A DNA stretch of 64,000 bases from Burkholderiales bacterium (GTDB taxonomy: Bacteria; Pseudomonadota; Gammaproteobacteria; Burkholderiales; Burkholderiaceae_C): positions 1 through 64,000 of the forward strand of contig CANGHK010000013.1 of NCBI GenBank assembly GCA_947453625.1, written 5' to 3'. The notes beneath the pieces were generated by a model, which was not told the DNA's origin, searched no databases, and saw only the letters and a program-made list of their open reading frames with translations. The stretch's first letter is position 1, and each line of letters starts with the position of its first letter. Shown one piece after another: positions 16,001 to 27,066 of the stretch. The translations under genes and the position numbers were made by a program.

Positions 16001-18857
16001 GCCCGAAGACGTCAAGGCCCATCCCAGCTCTTTCACCGGCCAGGCGCTGCACGACTACGATGCGGCAATCGGCGTCGGCAGCCTGAGCGCCGAGGAGGGC
16101 AGGCCGCTGCAACTGATTGCCAAGGCGCGGCGTGATGCCCAAAGAGTGGCGGCCAGGCTGGCCGCAGGCACCGACATCCGCATCGTCAACGCCCGCGAGC
16201 ACAACCTCAAGAGCCTGAGCGTCGACATCCCGCGTGGCAAGTTCACCGTGGTCACAGGGGTGTCGGGGTCGGGCAAGAGCACGCTGGCCTTCGACATCCT
16301 GTTCAACGAGGGGCAGCGGCGCTACCTCGAAAGCCTGAACGCCTACGCCCGCAGCATCGTCCAGCCGGCGGGCCGGCCCGAGGTCGACGCGGTCTACGGC
16401 ATTCCGCCGACGGTGGCGATCGAGCAGCGGCTGAGCCGTGGCGGGCGCAAGAGCACGGTGGCCACCACCACCGAGGTCTGGCATTTCCTGCGCCTGCTGT
16501 GGGTCAAGCTGGGCACCCAGCGCTGCACCAAGGACGGCACCGAGGTGCGGCCGCAGAGCGTCGAGAGCATCGCCGCACAACTGCTGCGCGACCACCGGGG
16601 TCAACATGTGGGCCTGCTGGCGCCGCTGGTGGTCAACCGCAAGGGCGTCTACACCGACCTGGCCAAATGGGCCAAGGCGCGCGGCAACACCCACCTGCGG
16701 GTGGACGGCGAGTTCGTCAAGGTCGATCCCTGGCCGCGGCTGGACCGCTTCAAGGAGCACACCCTCGAATTGCCGGTGGGCGACCTGGTGATCACGCCGG
16801 CCCGCGAGGGCGAGTTGCGCGAACTGCTGGCCAAGGCGCTGGACCTGGGCAAGGGCGTGCTGCACCTGCTGACGCCGCTGGATGGCCTGGGCGCGGCGAT
16901 GGCCGCGGCCGAGCCTACCGCCGGCATCGGCAGCCTCAAGGTGTTCTCGACCAAGCGCGCCTGCCCGCAATGCGGCACCAGCTACCCCGAGCTGGACCCG
17001 CGCATGTTCAGCTACAACAGCAAGCATGGCTGGTGCACCAGTTGCGTCGGCACCGGCCTGACGCTGACCCGCGAGCAGCGCAAGGCCTATGACGACAGCG
17101 TGCGTGACGACGAACAAAAGGGCCGCGAGCAGAGCTTCCCGTCCGAGGAGGCCGAGGTCGAAGGCGTCAGCGGCGAGCCTTGCCCGGACTGCCTGGGCAC
17201 CCGGCTCAACCCGATCGCCCGCAACATCCGTTTCGACGAGCACACCATCACCGCGGTGGCGCAGTGGGCCGTCGGCGATGCGCGGGCCTGGGCCGGCGCG
17301 CTGGCGCTGGTGGGCCGCGACGCCGCGATCGCCCGCGACGTCGTCAGCGAGATCCGCAGCCGGCTCGAGTTCCTGGAGGAAGTCGGCCTGGGCTACCTGA
17401 CGCTGGACCGCGCCGCGCCCACGCTGAGCGGCGGCGAGGCCCAGCGCATCCGGCTGGCGGCCCAGCTCGGCAGCAACCTGCAAGGGGTGTGCTATGTGCT
17501 GGACGAGCCCACCATCGGCTTGCACCCGCGCGACAACGCCATCCTGCTGAAGGCGCTGTCCCGGCTCAGCGAGCAGGGCAACACGCTGGTGGTGGTCGAG
17601 CACGACGAGGACACGATACGCCGCGCCGACCACATCATCGACATCGGTCCCGGCGCCGGCAAGCGCGGCGGCCACCTGGTGGCGCAAGGCGTGGCGGCCG
17701 ACCTGTCGGCGAATCCGGATTCGGTCACCGGCCGCTTCCTGGCCCACCCGCTCAAGCACCCGCTGCTGCCGCGCCGGGTGGTCAACCGCGCCACGCTGCA
17801 CCTGGGCCTGCAGGGTGCGAACCTGCACAACCTGCGCAACGTGGACCTGCAACTGCCGCTGCAGCGCCTGGTGGCGGTGACGGGGGTGTCGGGCTCGGGC
17901 AAGAGCACGCTGGCGCGCGACGTGCTGCTGGCCAACGTGCACGCCATCGTCGCCACCAAGGTCAGCAAGGCCGGGCGCGACGCGCTGGCGGCCGGGGTCT
18001 TGCCGCCGCTGGTCGGCTGCACCGGCTTGAACGGCTTCGAGCCGATAGACCGGGTGCTGGAAGTCGACCAGACACCGATAGGCAAGACGCCGCGCAGCTG
18101 CCCGGCCACCTACATCGGTTTCTGGGACACGGTGCGCAAGCTCTTCACCGAGACGCTGGAGGCCAAGGCGCGCGGTTACGCGGCGGCGCGCTTTTCCTTC
18201 AACACCGGCGACGGCCGTTGCCCGGCCTGCGAAGGCCAGGGTTTGCGCACCATCGCGATGAGCTTTCTGCCGGACGTCAAAGTGGCCTGCGATGCCTGCC
18301 ATGGCCAGCGCTTCAACCCCGAGACGCTGGCAGTGACCTGGCGCGGCAAAAGCATAGGCGACGTGCTGCGCATGGAGGTGGACGAGGCGGTGGAGTTCTT
18401 TGCCAGCATGCCGGCGATCGCGCATCCGCTGCAACTGCTCAAGGATGTCGGCCTGGGTTACCTGACGCTGGGCCAGCCCAGCCCGACGCTGAGCGGCGGC
18501 GAGGCCCAGCGCATCAAGCTGGTCACCGAACTCAGCAAGGTGCGCGACGACGTGACGCGCCGGGGCCAGAAGCCGCCGCACACGCTGTACGTGCTGGACG
18601 AGCCCACGGTGGGCCTGCACATGGCCGATGTCGAACGCCTGATCCGCGTGCTGCACCGGCTGGTGGCCGGCGGCCACAGCGTGGTGGTGATCGAGCATGA
18701 CCTGGACGTGATCGCCGAGGCCGACTGGGTGGTCGACCTGGGGCCGGAAGGCGGCACCGCCGGCGGCCAGGTGGTCTGCGCCGGGACGCCCGAGCTGCTG
18801 GTGGCGCGCGGCACGCACACCGGGGTGGCGCTGGCGCCGGTGCTGGCGCGGACCTGA
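13092..18857 (+). CDS. uvrA: double-length excinuclease ABC subunit UvrA (four ABC ATPase modules)
   Basis: At 1921 residues this is twice the usual UvrA (about 940). It is built as two tandem UvrA units. Walker A motifs lie near residues 32, 678, 1055 and 1597 (GPSGSGKSS, then GVSGSGKST three times). LSGGE signatures lie near 527, 872, 1445 and 1800, each followed by a DEP Walker B. Each half ends with a complete zinc module (GRCPTC...CPDC; GRCPAC...CDAC). The front zinc motif is complete in the second half (CPQC...CTSC) but reads CPDS in the first. UvrA detects DNA damage and loads UvrB. Long UvrA proteins of this kind are known in Burkholderiales and pseudomonads, usually alongside a normal UvrA. 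An extra segment near residues 460-490 is encoded by a palindromic repeat. The start gives [15 protein letters not shown], the normal N-terminus. Confidence 0.93.
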   Translation: MTGSIRIRGARQHNLKNLDIDIRTGEMTVVTGPSGSGKSSLVFDTLYAEGQRRYVETFSAYARQFLDRMDRPAVDRVEGVPPAIAIDQTNPVRTSRSTVGTMTELNDHLKLLFARAAQLFDRQTAQPVRHDTPETIHADLLRRATLLGDPRVVITFPVELPATVTPAEVEQWLSASGFTRVQAERVVDHRKVLDVVADRVRLAGADKARVVEALEVSLKRGSGRVNVYALNEGVEPELWRYSTGLHCPDSDLRYADPQPALFSFNSAFGACETCRGFGRVIGVDMGLVIPDPRKTLRNGVIKPLQTPAWADCQSDLLKYAGEAGIPRDTAWSQLSQAQRDWVIEGNPEWAGHWNKQWYGVRRFFGYLESKAYKMHIRVLLSKYRSYTPCGACGGARLKLDALLWRLGSKADADGVQAPDKRFLPVGAAWSRDQLEALPGLSLHDLMMLPIHRLRSFFDGEPDPQDAFGVAPPRGNRPIGAARRGLDLPSTMLDEALKLLLDEMRTRLRYLCDVGLGYLTLDRQSRTLSGGEVQRINLTTALGTSLVNTLFVLDEPSIGLHPRDMNRIVEAMHRLRDAGNTLVVVEHDPAVMLAADRLIDMGPGPGERGGQIVFDGTPDAARNADTLTGAYLSGRKHVGMGLRRFVNEATPKLILQGAREHNLKNIEVVFPLQRLTVVTGVSGSGKSTLIQDVLVPALLRHFGKPTEGAGEHDALLGMDWLAEAVFVDQSPIGKTARSNPASYVGAFDEIRKLFAFAPLAVERSYTAGMFSFNAGNGRCPTCGGSGFEHVEMQFLSDVYLRCPDCDGKRFRAELLEVKLIRSAWQLSVAEVLELTVSEAMVVFSGDPLVTARLQPIVDVGLDYVRLGQPVPTLSGGEAQRLKLAGFLADAAQGPRQPAARRGTLFLFDEPTTGLHFDDIAKLMRSLRKLLEAGHSLIVIEHNLDVIRSADWIIDLGPEGGDAGGELVCSGTPEDVKAHPSSFTGQALHDYDAAIGVGSLSAEEGRPLQLIAKARRDAQRVAARLAAGTDIRIVNAREHNLKSLSVDIPRGKFTVVTGVSGSGKSTLAFDILFNEGQRRYLESLNAYARSIVQPAGRPEVDAVYGIPPTVAIEQRLSRGGRKSTVATTTEVWHFLRLLWVKLGTQRCTKDGTEVRPQSVESIAAQLLRDHRGQHVGLLAPLVVNRKGVYTDLAKWAKARGNTHLRVDGEFVKVDPWPRLDRFKEHTLELPVGDLVITPAREGELRELLAKALDLGKGVLHLLTPLDGLGAAMAAAEPTAGIGSLKVFSTKRACPQCGTSYPELDPRMFSYNSKHGWCTSCVGTGLTLTREQRKAYDDSVRDDEQKGREQSFPSEEAEVEGVSGEPCPDCLGTRLNPIARNIRFDEHTITAVAQWAVGDARAWAGALALVGRDAAIARDVVSEIRSRLEFLEEVGLGYLTLDRAAPTLSGGEAQRIRLAAQLGSNLQGVCYVLDEPTIGLHPRDNAILLKALSRLSEQGNTLVVVEHDEDTIRRADHIIDIGPGAGKRGGHLVAQGVAADLSANPDSVTGRFLAHPLKHPLLPRRVVNRATLHLGLQGANLHNLRNVDLQLPLQRLVAVTGVSGSGKSTLARDVLLANVHAIVATKVSKAGRDALAAGVLPPLVGCTGLNGFEPIDRVLEVDQTPIGKTPRSCPATYIGFWDTVRKLFTETLEAKARGYAAARFSFNTGDGRCPACEGQGLRTIAMSFLPDVKVACDACHGQRFNPETLAVTWRGKSIGDVLRMEVDEAVEFFASMPAIAHPLQLLKDVGLGYLTLGQPSPTLSGGEAQRIKLVTELSKVRDDVTRRGQKPPHTLYVLDEPTVGLHMADVERLIRVLHRLVAGGHSVVVIEHDLDVIAEADWVVDLGPEGGTAGGQVVCAGTPELLVARGTHTGVALAPVLART
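14474..14545 (+). repeat. GC-rich palindromic repeat inserted in frame in uvrA
   Basis: The segment contains GACGCC-TTC-GGCGTC (14484-14498) and CCCCC-GC-GGGGG (14502-14513), followed by GGGGCGGCCCGGCGC. The intergenic element at 53197-53230 shares the pattern CCCCCAA..CGCCTTCGGCG...CCCCCCCG. The azlC end (41574-41616) shares the GCGGCCCGGCGC part. Here it encodes a Pro/Arg/Gly linker ([18 protein letters not shown]) between FFDGE and [14 protein letters not shown], which are nearly adjacent in normal UvrA proteins. Confidence 0.7.
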
Positions 18858-18890
18858 GGTGGCGCGCAGGCACAATCCGGCCTTGGTTCG

Positions 18891-18942
18891 CCGGCCAAAA
18901 AACCCGGCCAAAACATCCGGCCAAAACATCCGGCCAAAAAAA
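18891..18942. repeat. four tandem 13-bp units
   Basis: Units CCGGCCAAAAAAC, CCGGCCAAAACAT, CCGGCCAAAACAT and CCGGCCAAAAAAA follow each other directly between the uvrA stop and the terminator stem. The last unit supplies the A-run that is the T-run of the minus-strand terminator. Confidence 0.85.
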
Positions 18943-18976
18943 AGCCTTGCAGGTCGTTGACCGGCAAGGCTTTTGA
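18933..18976 (-). terminator. rho-independent terminator for tRNA-Met (possibly also serving uvrA)
   Basis: An 11-bp stem (AAAAGCCTTGC at 18940-18950 against GCAAGGCTTTT at 18964-18974) contains an inner GGTC-GTT-GACC stem. On the minus strand it is followed by about eight T, which ends the tRNA transcript. On the plus strand it is followed by TTTT then GAAAAAA, a weaker signal for uvrA. Confidence 0.8.
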
Positions 18977-18982
18977 AAAAAG

Positions 18983-19059
<77 letters not shown>

Positions 19060-19070
19060 ACTAGCCCGCA

Positions 19071-19076
19071 AGTATA
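19071..19076 (-). promoter_or_regulatory. -10 box of the tRNA-Met gene
   Basis: TATACT on the minus strand lies 11 bases before the tRNA 5' end, giving a leader of about 5 bases. No good -35 box is seen. The region to 19095 also contains an inverted repeat (CCCGCAAG/CTTGCGGG) shared with the start region of ftsY. Confidence 0.5.
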
Positions 19077-19124
19077 GCGGTTACTTCTTGCGGGCCCGAA
19101 TGGCCGCTGCACGCATCAGGAAAA

Positions 19125-20381
<1,257 letters not shown>

Positions 20382-20423
20382 TCAACAGGCGCCGGCGCGC
20401 CGGGGTCGCCGGTTCCATGCCCG

Positions 20424-21788
20424 TCACATGCCGGGCGGCATCATGCCCTTCATGCCGCCCATGCGCTTCATCATCTTCATCAGGCCGCCGCCCTTCATCT
20501 TCTTCATCATGTCGCGCATCTGCTCGAACTGGTTGAGCATGCGGTTCACTTCCTGCACATGCACGCCCGAGCCGGCGGCGATGCGGCGTTTGCGGCTGGC
20601 CTTGAGCAGGTCGGGCTTGCGGCGCTCCTGCGGCGTCATCGAGTAGATGATGCCCTCCATCCGGCGCACGTCGCGCTCGGCCTTGTCCATGTCGACCTTG
20701 CCGGCCTTGGCCGTCATCGCGCTGGGCAGCTTGTCCATCAGGCCTGACAGCCCGCCCATCTTCTTCATCTGCGAGATCTGCGACAGGAAGTCGTTCAGGT
20801 CGAAGGCGTCGCCCGACTTGACCTTGTCGGCCAGCTTCTGCGCCGCGCCGAAATCGACGTTCTGCTGCACCTGCTCGACCAGCGCGACGATGTCGCCCAT
20901 GCCCAGCACCCGGCCGGCATGGCGCTCGGCGTCGAACACCTCCAGCCCGTCTATCTTCTCGGATACGCCGGCGAACTTGATCGGCGCGCCGGTGATCTGG
21001 CGCACCGACAGCGCCGCACCGCCGCGCGAGTCGCCGTCGAGCTTGGTCAGCACGATGCCGGTCAGCGGCAGCGCTTCCTTGAACGCGCGGGCGGTGTTGA
21101 TCGCGTCCTGGCCCTGCATCGCGTCGACGACGAACAGCGTCTCGATCGGCTTGAGCACCGCGTGCAGGTCGGCGATCTCGGCCATCAAGGCCTCGTCGAT
21201 CGCCAGCCGGCCGGCGGTGTCGACCAGCAGCACGTCGAAGTAATGGCGTTTGGCGTGGTCAAGCGCGGCCAGCACGATGTCGTGGGGTTTCTGGTCCGGC
21301 GTCGACGGGAACCACTCGGCGCCGGCTTGGCGGGTCACGGTCTTGAGCTGCTCGATCGCGGCCGGGCGGTAGACGTCGGCCGAGACCGTCAGCACCTTCT
21401 TCTTGCGGCGCTCGATCAGGTACTTGGCCAGCTTGGCGGTGGTGGTGGTCTTGCCCGCGCCCTGCAGGCCGGCCATCAGGATCACCGCCGGCGGCTGGGT
21501 GGCCAGGTTGAGGTCGGCCACCCCGTCGCCCATCGTGGCGGCCAATTCCTTGTGCACCACGCCGACCAGTGCCTGGCCCGGGTTGAGCGAGCCCACCACT
21601 TCGGTGCCCAGCGCCTTGTCCTTGACGCGGGCGATGAAGTCGCGCACGACGGGCAAGGCCACGTCGGCCTCGAGCAAGGCCATGCGCACCTCGCGCAGCA
21701 TGTCGGCCACGTTGCTGTCGGTGATGCGGGCCTGGCCACGCATCGTCTTGACGAGGCGTGACAGGCGGTCGGAAAGGGCTGAAGCCAT
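20424..21788 (-). CDS. ffh: signal recognition particle protein Ffh
   Basis: This 454-residue SRP54 GTPase binds signal peptides and 4.5S RNA. The start at 21788 (MASALSDRLSRLVKTMRG) matches the conserved Ffh N-terminus; a frame extension of five residues upstream is unlikely. Motifs are GLQGAGKTTTTAKL, DTAGRLAIDE and TKLDGDSRGG. The Met-rich M domain ends MMKKMKGGGLMKMM and GMKGMMPPGM. It is convergent with ftsY. The divergent neighbour is a CcsA-like gene, an arrangement common in Proteobacteria. Confidence 0.96.
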   Translation of the reverse strand: MASALSDRLSRLVKTMRGQARITDSNVADMLREVRMALLEADVALPVVRDFIARVKDKALGTEVVGSLNPGQALVGVVHKELAATMGDGVADLNLATQPPAVILMAGLQGAGKTTTTAKLAKYLIERRKKKVLTVSADVYRPAAIEQLKTVTRQAGAEWFPSTPDQKPHDIVLAALDHAKRHYFDVLLVDTAGRLAIDEALMAEIADLHAVLKPIETLFVVDAMQGQDAINTARAFKEALPLTGIVLTKLDGDSRGGAALSVRQITGAPIKFAGVSEKIDGLEVFDAERHAGRVLGMGDIVALVEQVQQNVDFGAAQKLADKVKSGDAFDLNDFLSQISQMKKMGGLSGLMDKLPSAMTAKAGKVDMDKAERDVRRMEGIIYSMTPQERRKPDLLKASRKRRIAAGSGVHVQEVNRMLNQFEQMRDMMKKMKGGGLMKMMKRMGGMKGMMPPGM

Positions 21789-21839
21789 CGTCGGGGCGGG
21801 CACCGCGTTGGGTGGTGGCCGCGAATTACACTGTCGAAG

Positions 21840-22685
21840 ATGATTCTATCGTTCGCCCCTGCCGCCAACCTCGGTGCCGCGCCGCTGGTGCTGGCGCTGC
21901 TGGCCATGTTGGCCTACGCCGTGGCGGCACTGCCCGCCCGCGCCCAATCGCGGCTGCCCGCGCCCGCCCTGCTGGTGGGTTGGGTATTGCACGGTTTGCT
22001 GCTGGTGCTGGACGTCGGCGGCTGGGGTCGCGGCGAGGCCGGTGCCCGGTTAGGCTTCGGTCCCGTGCTGTCGCTGACGGTCTGGCTGGTGTTGGCGGTG
22101 CATGAGGTCGAAAGCCGCTTCATGCCCCTGGCCGGTGTGCGCCGGGTGCTGGCGATCAGCGGTGCGGCAGTCGTGCTGCTGGCCTGGGCTTTCCCGGGCG
22201 AGGTGAGGCCGACGGTCAACGCCTGGATGCCTTTGCACTGGGTGCTGGGCGTGGCTTCTTATGCGCTGCTGGGTGCGGCGGTGCTGCATGCGTCGATGCT
22301 CGATTCGACCGAACGCCGCTTGCGCACGCGCAGCGCTGGCGTGCCGGGTGTGGCGGCAGCCGGGACGGTGCAGGGTCCCATGGGCATGCCGCTGCTGCGG
22401 CTGGAGCGGATCACCTTCCGCTTCGTCGAGGCCGGCTTCGCGGTCTTGACGTTGGCCTTGCTGCTGGGCGGATTCACCTCGGCGCAATGGCGCTGGGACC
22501 ACAAGACGGTGTTCTCGCTGCTGGGCTGGGCGGTGTTTGCCGCGCTGCTGGCCGGCCGCCGTTGGCAGGGCTGGCGCGGCCGGCGCGCCACGCGCTGGTT
22601 GTACATCGGTGCCGCGCTGCTGCTGCTGGGATATGTCGGTTCGCGCTTCGTGTTCGAGGTGGTGCTGGGCCGCCCTGTGGGCTGA
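21840..22685 (+). CDS. CcsA/YpjD-family cytochrome c assembly-type membrane protein
   Basis: A 281-residue inner-membrane protein with about eight hydrophobic segments. The family trait is present in the last third: WRWDHKTVFSLLGWAVF, with WDHKT replacing the WDPKE of haem-handling relatives. Conserved His residues also lie in LVGWVLHGL and PLHWVLGVASY. Relatives take part in haem delivery for cytochrome c maturation, but YpjD-type members next to ffh have no proven role. It leads a run into the PP0621-like gene and pilS, 36 bases upstream of the former. Confidence 0.8.
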   Translation: MILSFAPAANLGAAPLVLALLAMLAYAVAALPARAQSRLPAPALLVGWVLHGLLLVLDVGGWGRGEAGARLGFGPVLSLTVWLVLAVHEVESRFMPLAGVRRVLAISGAAVVLLAWAFPGEVRPTVNAWMPLHWVLGVASYALLGAAVLHASMLDSTERRLRTRSAGVPGVAAAGTVQGPMGMPLLRLERITFRFVEAGFAVLTLALLLGGFTSAQWRWDHKTVFSLLGWAVFAALLAGRRWQGWRGRRATRWLYIGAALLLLGYVGSRFVFEVVLGRPVG

Positions 22686-22721
22686 GGGCGGTCGGCCTGT
22701 GTTGCTGCAACGGGAGCCGAC

Positions 22722-22973
22722 GTGAAATACCTGCTGGTGCTGTTGGTTGTCGGGTTTGGCTTGTGGACGCTGCTGTCGCGTCTGCGCGGGCGGGACGAAG
22801 GGGAGGGCGCCGCGCGTCCGCCCAAGGCCGGTGCCGGCAAGCCGGCGGTGATGGTGCAGTGCGCCCATTGCGGCCTGCACCTGCCGGCCGTCGATGCCCT
22901 GCTCGAGGGCTCGCGACCGTATTGCAGCGACGATCACCGTCGGCGCGGTCCGGCGGACAGTCCACCGTCATGA
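22722..22973 (+). CDS. PP0621-family small membrane-anchored Cys protein
   Basis: An 83-residue protein. It has one N-terminal membrane helix (MKYLLVLLVVGFGLWTLL), a charged Arg-rich stretch, then a putative metal-binding half with CAHCG, HLPAVDALLEG and YCSDDH. This arrangement is found in small proteins upstream of pilS in betaproteobacteria and pseudomonads. Its function is unknown. Its stop overlaps the pilS ATG (ATGA at 22970-22973), which suggests coupled expression with the PilS/PilR pair. Confidence 0.8.
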   Translation: MKYLLVLLVVGFGLWTLLSRLRGRDEGEGAARPPKAGAGKPAVMVQCAHCGLHLPAVDALLEGSRPYCSDDHRRRGPADSPPS

Positions 22974-24811
22974 GCCCCAGCCCGGATCGGCGTTGCGCCG
23001 GCCGGCGACAAGTCGACCGGCCGCTGCGCGTGGCATCTGACGCGGTCGGGCTCGGTGCCTGGGGCGATTCCCGCCAGACCGCCGAGGAGCCGGGCGCGGG
23101 CTGTTCCCGGCCAGCGGCAGGCAGCGACAGCCGCTTCATCGCGCGCGAGGCCAGGCGCCAGATGGCGGCCGAGGGAGCGGCGCTGCCGCGCACCCTGCGC
23201 ACCTACGTGGCTGCCCGCGCCGCGCTCGGTCTGGCGTTGGTGCTGGCGCCCTGGCTGGCTTCGCTGATGGGCGGCCGCACGCCGTTGCCGCTGATGGCGC
23301 TGTGCCTGGCCTACGCCGGCCAAGCTGTGTCGCTGTGGTTGCTGCACGATCCCGCCGACGAGCGACAGCGGCCCGATCATCTGTTGCCGAGTCAGTGGTT
23401 GTGGACGATAGGCGTCGATCTGGTGGCCTTCTCGCTGCTGCGTCTGCTCGATCCGCTCGGTCAGCTCAACTATGCCGCGCTGCTGGTGCTGCCGGTGCTG
23501 ATGTCGGGCGTGATGACGCAGCGTCGCGTGGCCCTGGCCACCGCCGCCGCGGTGACCCTGCTGCTGCTGCTCGGTGTCTGGCTGGCCGCCGCCGAGGGCG
23601 GCGACATGCTGGCGCAGCTGTCTCAGGCCGGGCTGGCGGGTGCCGGCATGTTCCTGGTCACGCTGCTGGCCAGCGAGCTGGCGCAGCGCCTGGCGCGCGA
23701 GGAGCGCATGGCCCGCAGCAGCCTGGAACTGGCGCGCCAGCAGACGCTGCTCAACCGCCTGGTGATCGAGGAGATGAGCGACGGCGTGCTGGTGGTCGAC
23801 CGGCAGGGCGACCTGCGGGCCATCAACCCGGCTGGCCGCGCGATGCTGGGCCAGGTGGGCCAGGCCCTCAAGCTGCCCAGCCCGCTGGCCGACCAACCGG
23901 GTCTGGACGGCCTGCGCCAGGCGCTCGATCAGGCTTATCACCACGGCAGCTGGCCGGCGTCGGCGCGCGAGATCAGTCTGTCGCTGGGCGACGGCGACGA
24001 CCGCAGGCTGCAGGTGCGCGCCCGTTTCACCCGGCGCGGCGGTATCGCCGCCGACGACACCCCGCCCGAGGACATCTGCGTGCTGTTCCTGGAGGACATG
24101 CGCAGCGTCCGGACCCGGGCGCGCCAGGACAAGCTGGCGGCGATGGGCAGGATGTCGGCGGGCATCGCGCATGAGATCCGCAACCCGCTGGCGGCCATCG
24201 CCCAGGCCAACGCGCTGTTGCTGGAGGACGCGCTGCCAGCGCCGCAACTGCAACTGGCCCGTATCGTGGCCGACAACGCCCGGCGCCTCAAGCGCATCGT
24301 CGACGATGTGCTGGACGTCGCACCCGGCGCCCGCGCGCAGGCGGTGGTGATCGATGCGGTGGCCGAGGTGGCGCAGATCTGCGCCGATTGGCGCCTGGCC
24401 GCGCCGTCCGAGACCCGGGCCGCCGAACGGCTGCACTGCGACCTGCCCGCCGCGGTGCTGCCGGTGCTGTTCGACCCCGAGCACCTGCGTCGGGTGCTGA
24501 TCAACCTGCTCGACAACGCGGCCCGCCACGCTGGCCCGCTGCCAGGCGCGCTTCGGCTGCGTCTGGCGCCGCGATCGGGCGCGGTGTGGCTGACCCTGGC
24601 CAGCGACGGCGAGGTGATCGCCGCCGATGTCGAACGTCACTTGTTCGAGCCCTTCTTTTCCACCCGCAGCCGCGGCAGTGGTCTCGGCCTGTATATTTGC
24701 CGCGAGTTGTGCGAGCGTCATGGCGCCAGCATCGAGTTCGGCGTGGCACCGCCCGCCATGCGCCACCGCAACGTCTTCACGGTGACGATGCGCGCGGCCC
24801 CCGCAAACTGA
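22970..24811 (+). CDS. pilS: sensor histidine kinase PilS
   Basis: A 613-residue polar-membrane kinase that senses pilin and signals to PilR. The ATGA overlap start gives about 75 unconserved N-terminal residues before six membrane helices (from [13 protein letters not shown]). A PAS-like segment follows ([25 protein letters not shown]), then an H box with phosphorylated His near residue 401 ([13 protein letters not shown]). The N box is [11 protein letters not shown] near 510 and the G2 box [10 protein letters not shown] near 569. The G1 box expected before FEPFF is degraded ([10 protein letters not shown], not DxGxG). The pilR start is 46 bases downstream. Confidence 0.92.
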   Translation: MSPSPDRRCAGRRQVDRPLRVASDAVGLGAWGDSRQTAEEPGAGCSRPAAGSDSRFIAREARRQMAAEGAALPRTLRTYVAARAALGLALVLAPWLASLMGGRTPLPLMALCLAYAGQAVSLWLLHDPADERQRPDHLLPSQWLWTIGVDLVAFSLLRLLDPLGQLNYAALLVLPVLMSGVMTQRRVALATAAAVTLLLLLGVWLAAAEGGDMLAQLSQAGLAGAGMFLVTLLASELAQRLAREERMARSSLELARQQTLLNRLVIEEMSDGVLVVDRQGDLRAINPAGRAMLGQVGQALKLPSPLADQPGLDGLRQALDQAYHHGSWPASAREISLSLGDGDDRRLQVRARFTRRGGIAADDTPPEDICVLFLEDMRSVRTRARQDKLAAMGRMSAGIAHEIRNPLAAIAQANALLLEDALPAPQLQLARIVADNARRLKRIVDDVLDVAPGARAQAVVIDAVAEVAQICADWRLAAPSETRAAERLHCDLPAAVLPVLFDPEHLRRVLINLLDNAARHAGPLPGALRLRLAPRSGAVWLTLASDGEVIAADVERHLFEPFFSTRSRGSGLGLYICRELCERHGASIEFGVAPPAMRHRNVFTVTMRAAPAN

Positions 24812-24857
24812 GGCCGCCTGCCTGTCAAGCCGTTGCCCACGTACATCCTGGCCCACG

Positions 24858-26378
24858 ATGACCGCGACATTCAGCCTGCTGGTGGTCGATGACGAACCCG
24901 ACCTGCGCACACTCTACGAGCTGACCTTGCTGCGCGAGGGCTACGATGTGGACAGCGCCGGGACGGTCGAGGAGGCCTGGGCGCGGCTGGGTGAGCGGGT
25001 CTACAGCGCGGTGATCACCGATATGCGACTGCCCGACGGCAACGGCATCGACCTGCTGCGCCGGCTGGAGGCGGCCAGGCGAAGCGAGAAGACGATCGTG
25101 ATCACCGCCTACGGTTCGGCCGAGAACGCGGTGGAGGCGCTCAAGGCCGGCGCCTTCGACTACCTGACCAAGCCGGTGGACCTGCGGCAGTTCCGCAGCG
25201 TGGTGGCGTCGGCGCTGGGCCGCGCGCCCAGCCTGGGGCCAGCCAAGGTCGTGACGGGTGCCGCCGCTCGGCAGCCGCCGGCCTCGGGCCCAGGCCGGGT
25301 CGGTCCGGGCCAGACCGTCGCGGGCCCGGTGGTCCCCGGGCGGCCAGCGCTGATCAGCCCTCCGGCGATGCAGCGCCTGGCGGGTGCCTCGCCCGCGATG
25401 CAGCAGGTGCGTTCGCTGATAGAACGGGTGGCCCGCGGCATGGCGCCGGTGATGATCCAGGGCGAGTCGGGCACTGGCAAGGAGTTGGTGGCGCGCGCGC
25501 TGCATGAGGTGAGCTCGCGCGCCGACCAGCCCTTCATCGCGGTCAACTGCGGCGCGATTCCCGAGCAGTTGCTGGAGACCGAATTCTTCGGTCACCGCAA
25601 GGGCGCTTTCACCGGCGCGGCCGAGGACAGGCCCGGGTTTTTTCAGGCGGCGCAGGGTGGCACCTTGTTTCTCGACGAGATCGGCGACTTGCCGCTGTCG
25701 ATGCAGAGCAAGTTGCTGCGCGCGATCCAGGAGCGCTCGGTGCGCCAGATCGGCGCCGCGGTCGAGCAACCGGTCAACGTGCGCATCGTCAGCGCCACCC
25801 ACCGCGATCTGGCGGTCGAGGTGCATGGGGGGCGCTTCCGGCAGGACTTGTACTACCGCCTGAACGTGATCCAGGTTCGCATCCCGCCGCTGCGCGAGCG
25901 TCTCGGCGACCTGGGCGCGATCTGTGTCGCGGTGCTGGCGCGCATCGCGCGCGACGCCGGCGTCTCGCCGCCGCCGCGGCTCTCGGTCGATGCGCTGCGG
26001 CATCTGGCGCGCTATGGTTTTCCCGGCAATGTGCGCGAACTGGAAAATCTGCTGCACCGCGCGGTCACGCTGGCCGATGCCGAACTGATCACGCCCGAGG
26101 ACCTGGGTCTGGGCGACGAGGCCTTTGCCGACAGCGAGCCGCAGGCGCTGGAGGCGCCGCAGGCCGCTGCCGCGCCGGCGCCCGGCGAGGCCAGCGCCCT
26201 GCCGCACGACCTGGTGGCCCATCTCGACGCGGTCGAGCGCGACATCATCACCCGGGCGCTGGAAATCCACCGCTTCAACCGCACGGCCGCCGGCAGCAGC
26301 CTGGGGCTGTCGCTGCGCCAGATGCGCTACCGCATGGCCAGGCTGGGCATCCATGGCGCCGAGCATGGTTCCGACTGA
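24858..26378 (+). CDS. pilR: sigma-54-dependent response regulator PilR
   Basis: A 506-residue activator of pilin transcription. The receiver domain (residues 5-120) has the phospho-acceptor Asp55 (ITDMRLPDG) and acidic pair Asp11/Asp12. A Pro/Gly-rich linker follows (about 130-175). The AAA+ domain has Walker A GESGTGKE, the GAFTGA sigma-54 contact loop and [13 protein letters not shown]. The C-terminal Fis-type helix-turn-helix ends [24 protein letters not shown]. All activator motifs are intact. Two sigma-54 promoters at the PEP-CTERM island lie about 13 kb away; whether PilR acts on them is unknown. Confidence 0.95.
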   Translation: MTATFSLLVVDDEPDLRTLYELTLLREGYDVDSAGTVEEAWARLGERVYSAVITDMRLPDGNGIDLLRRLEAARRSEKTIVITAYGSAENAVEALKAGAFDYLTKPVDLRQFRSVVASALGRAPSLGPAKVVTGAAARQPPASGPGRVGPGQTVAGPVVPGRPALISPPAMQRLAGASPAMQQVRSLIERVARGMAPVMIQGESGTGKELVARALHEVSSRADQPFIAVNCGAIPEQLLETEFFGHRKGAFTGAAEDRPGFFQAAQGGTLFLDEIGDLPLSMQSKLLRAIQERSVRQIGAAVEQPVNVRIVSATHRDLAVEVHGGRFRQDLYYRLNVIQVRIPPLRERLGDLGAICVAVLARIARDAGVSPPPRLSVDALRHLARYGFPGNVRELENLLHRAVTLADAELITPEDLGLGDEAFADSEPQALEAPQAAAAPAPGEASALPHDLVAHLDAVERDIITRALEIHRFNRTAAGSSLGLSLRQMRYRMARLGIHGAEHGSD

Positions 26379-26952
26379 CGCGCCAGCCCCGGGCCGCTGG
26401 CGCAAGGGCTGGTGGTCGGGTGCCAGCCGCTGCACCTCGCCCAACTTCGGCCCGCGCCCGCCAGGCATGGAGGTCAGCCTGGTGGTGCTGCACTCGATCA
26501 GCCTGCCGCCGGGGGTGTATGGCGGTGACGCGATAGAGCGGCTGTTCAGCAACCGGCTCGACTGCGCGGCTCACCCCTACTTCGCCCGACTCGCTGGCCT
26601 GGCGGTGTCTGCGCATTTTTTGCTGCGGCGTGACGGCCGGCCGCTGCAGTTCGTGTCCTGCGACCAGCGCGCCTGGCATGCCGGACGGTCGAGCTGGCGC
26701 GGCCGCGACAATTGCAACGATTGGTCGATAGGCATCGAGCTCGAAGGCCTGGAAGGCGATACCTTCGAGCCCGTCCAATACCTGGCCCTGGCTGGCCTGC
26801 TTCAAGCCATTGCGCGGCGCTATCCGGTGACCGAGTTGGTGGGTCACGAGCATGTGGCGCCGGGCCGCAAGCGCGACCCCGGTGCCGGCTTCGACTGGGT
26901 CGCTCTGGGCCGGCAGCCCGGGTTTCCAGCGACCATCACGATCGCCTGCTGA
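26365..26952 (+). CDS. ampD: 1,6-anhydro-N-acetylmuramyl-L-alanine amidase AmpD
   Basis: A 195-residue cytoplasmic zinc amidase that removes the stem peptide from anhydromuropeptides during wall recycling. Conserved pieces are [17 protein letters not shown], the zinc His in [19 protein letters not shown], the second zinc His in [20 protein letters not shown], and [14 protein letters not shown] with the last ligands and catalytic Lys. ATG 26365 overlaps the pilR end by 14 bases; ATG 26353 is also in frame. It is the last gene of the pilS-pilR run. A strong imperfect hairpin follows (26959-26991) without a T-run. Confidence 0.93.
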   Translation: MVPTDAPAPGRWRKGWWSGASRCTSPNFGPRPPGMEVSLVVLHSISLPPGVYGGDAIERLFSNRLDCAAHPYFARLAGLAVSAHFLLRRDGRPLQFVSCDQRAWHAGRSSWRGRDNCNDWSIGIELEGLEGDTFEPVQYLALAGLLQAIARRYPVTELVGHEHVAPGRKRDPGAGFDWVALGRQPGFPATITIAC

Positions 26953-27019
26953 GGCCTGCGCAGCGCCGGGCAAGGTCTTGCCGGCGCGCTGGAGCGGACC
27001 GGGAAAATTCACGGTAATG

Positions 27020-27066
27020 ACGCTACCGGTAGTGCTTGGTGCTCGAAACGACCCTAGATATAGTGG
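27020..27066 (+). promoter_or_regulatory. nrdA promoter with tandem NrdR boxes
   Basis: Two 16-bp near-palindromes, ACGCTACCGGTAGTGC (27020-27035) and ACCCTAGATATAGTGG (27051-27066), have centres exactly 31 bp apart, the three-turn spacing typical of NrdR repressor sites. Between and overlapping them is a sigma-70 promoter: -35 TTGGTG at 27036-27041, a 17-bp spacer and -10 TATAGT at 27059-27064. NrdR bound here would cover the -10 box. NrdR itself is outside the window. Confidence 0.75.

Noticed and set aside
13041-18929. A 1962-codon open frame on the strand opposite uvrA.
   Set aside because: It is a high-G+C shadow of the uvrA codons: it has no start signal, is His/Arg/Gln/Val-rich and shows no domain, while uvrA has intact motifs throughout.
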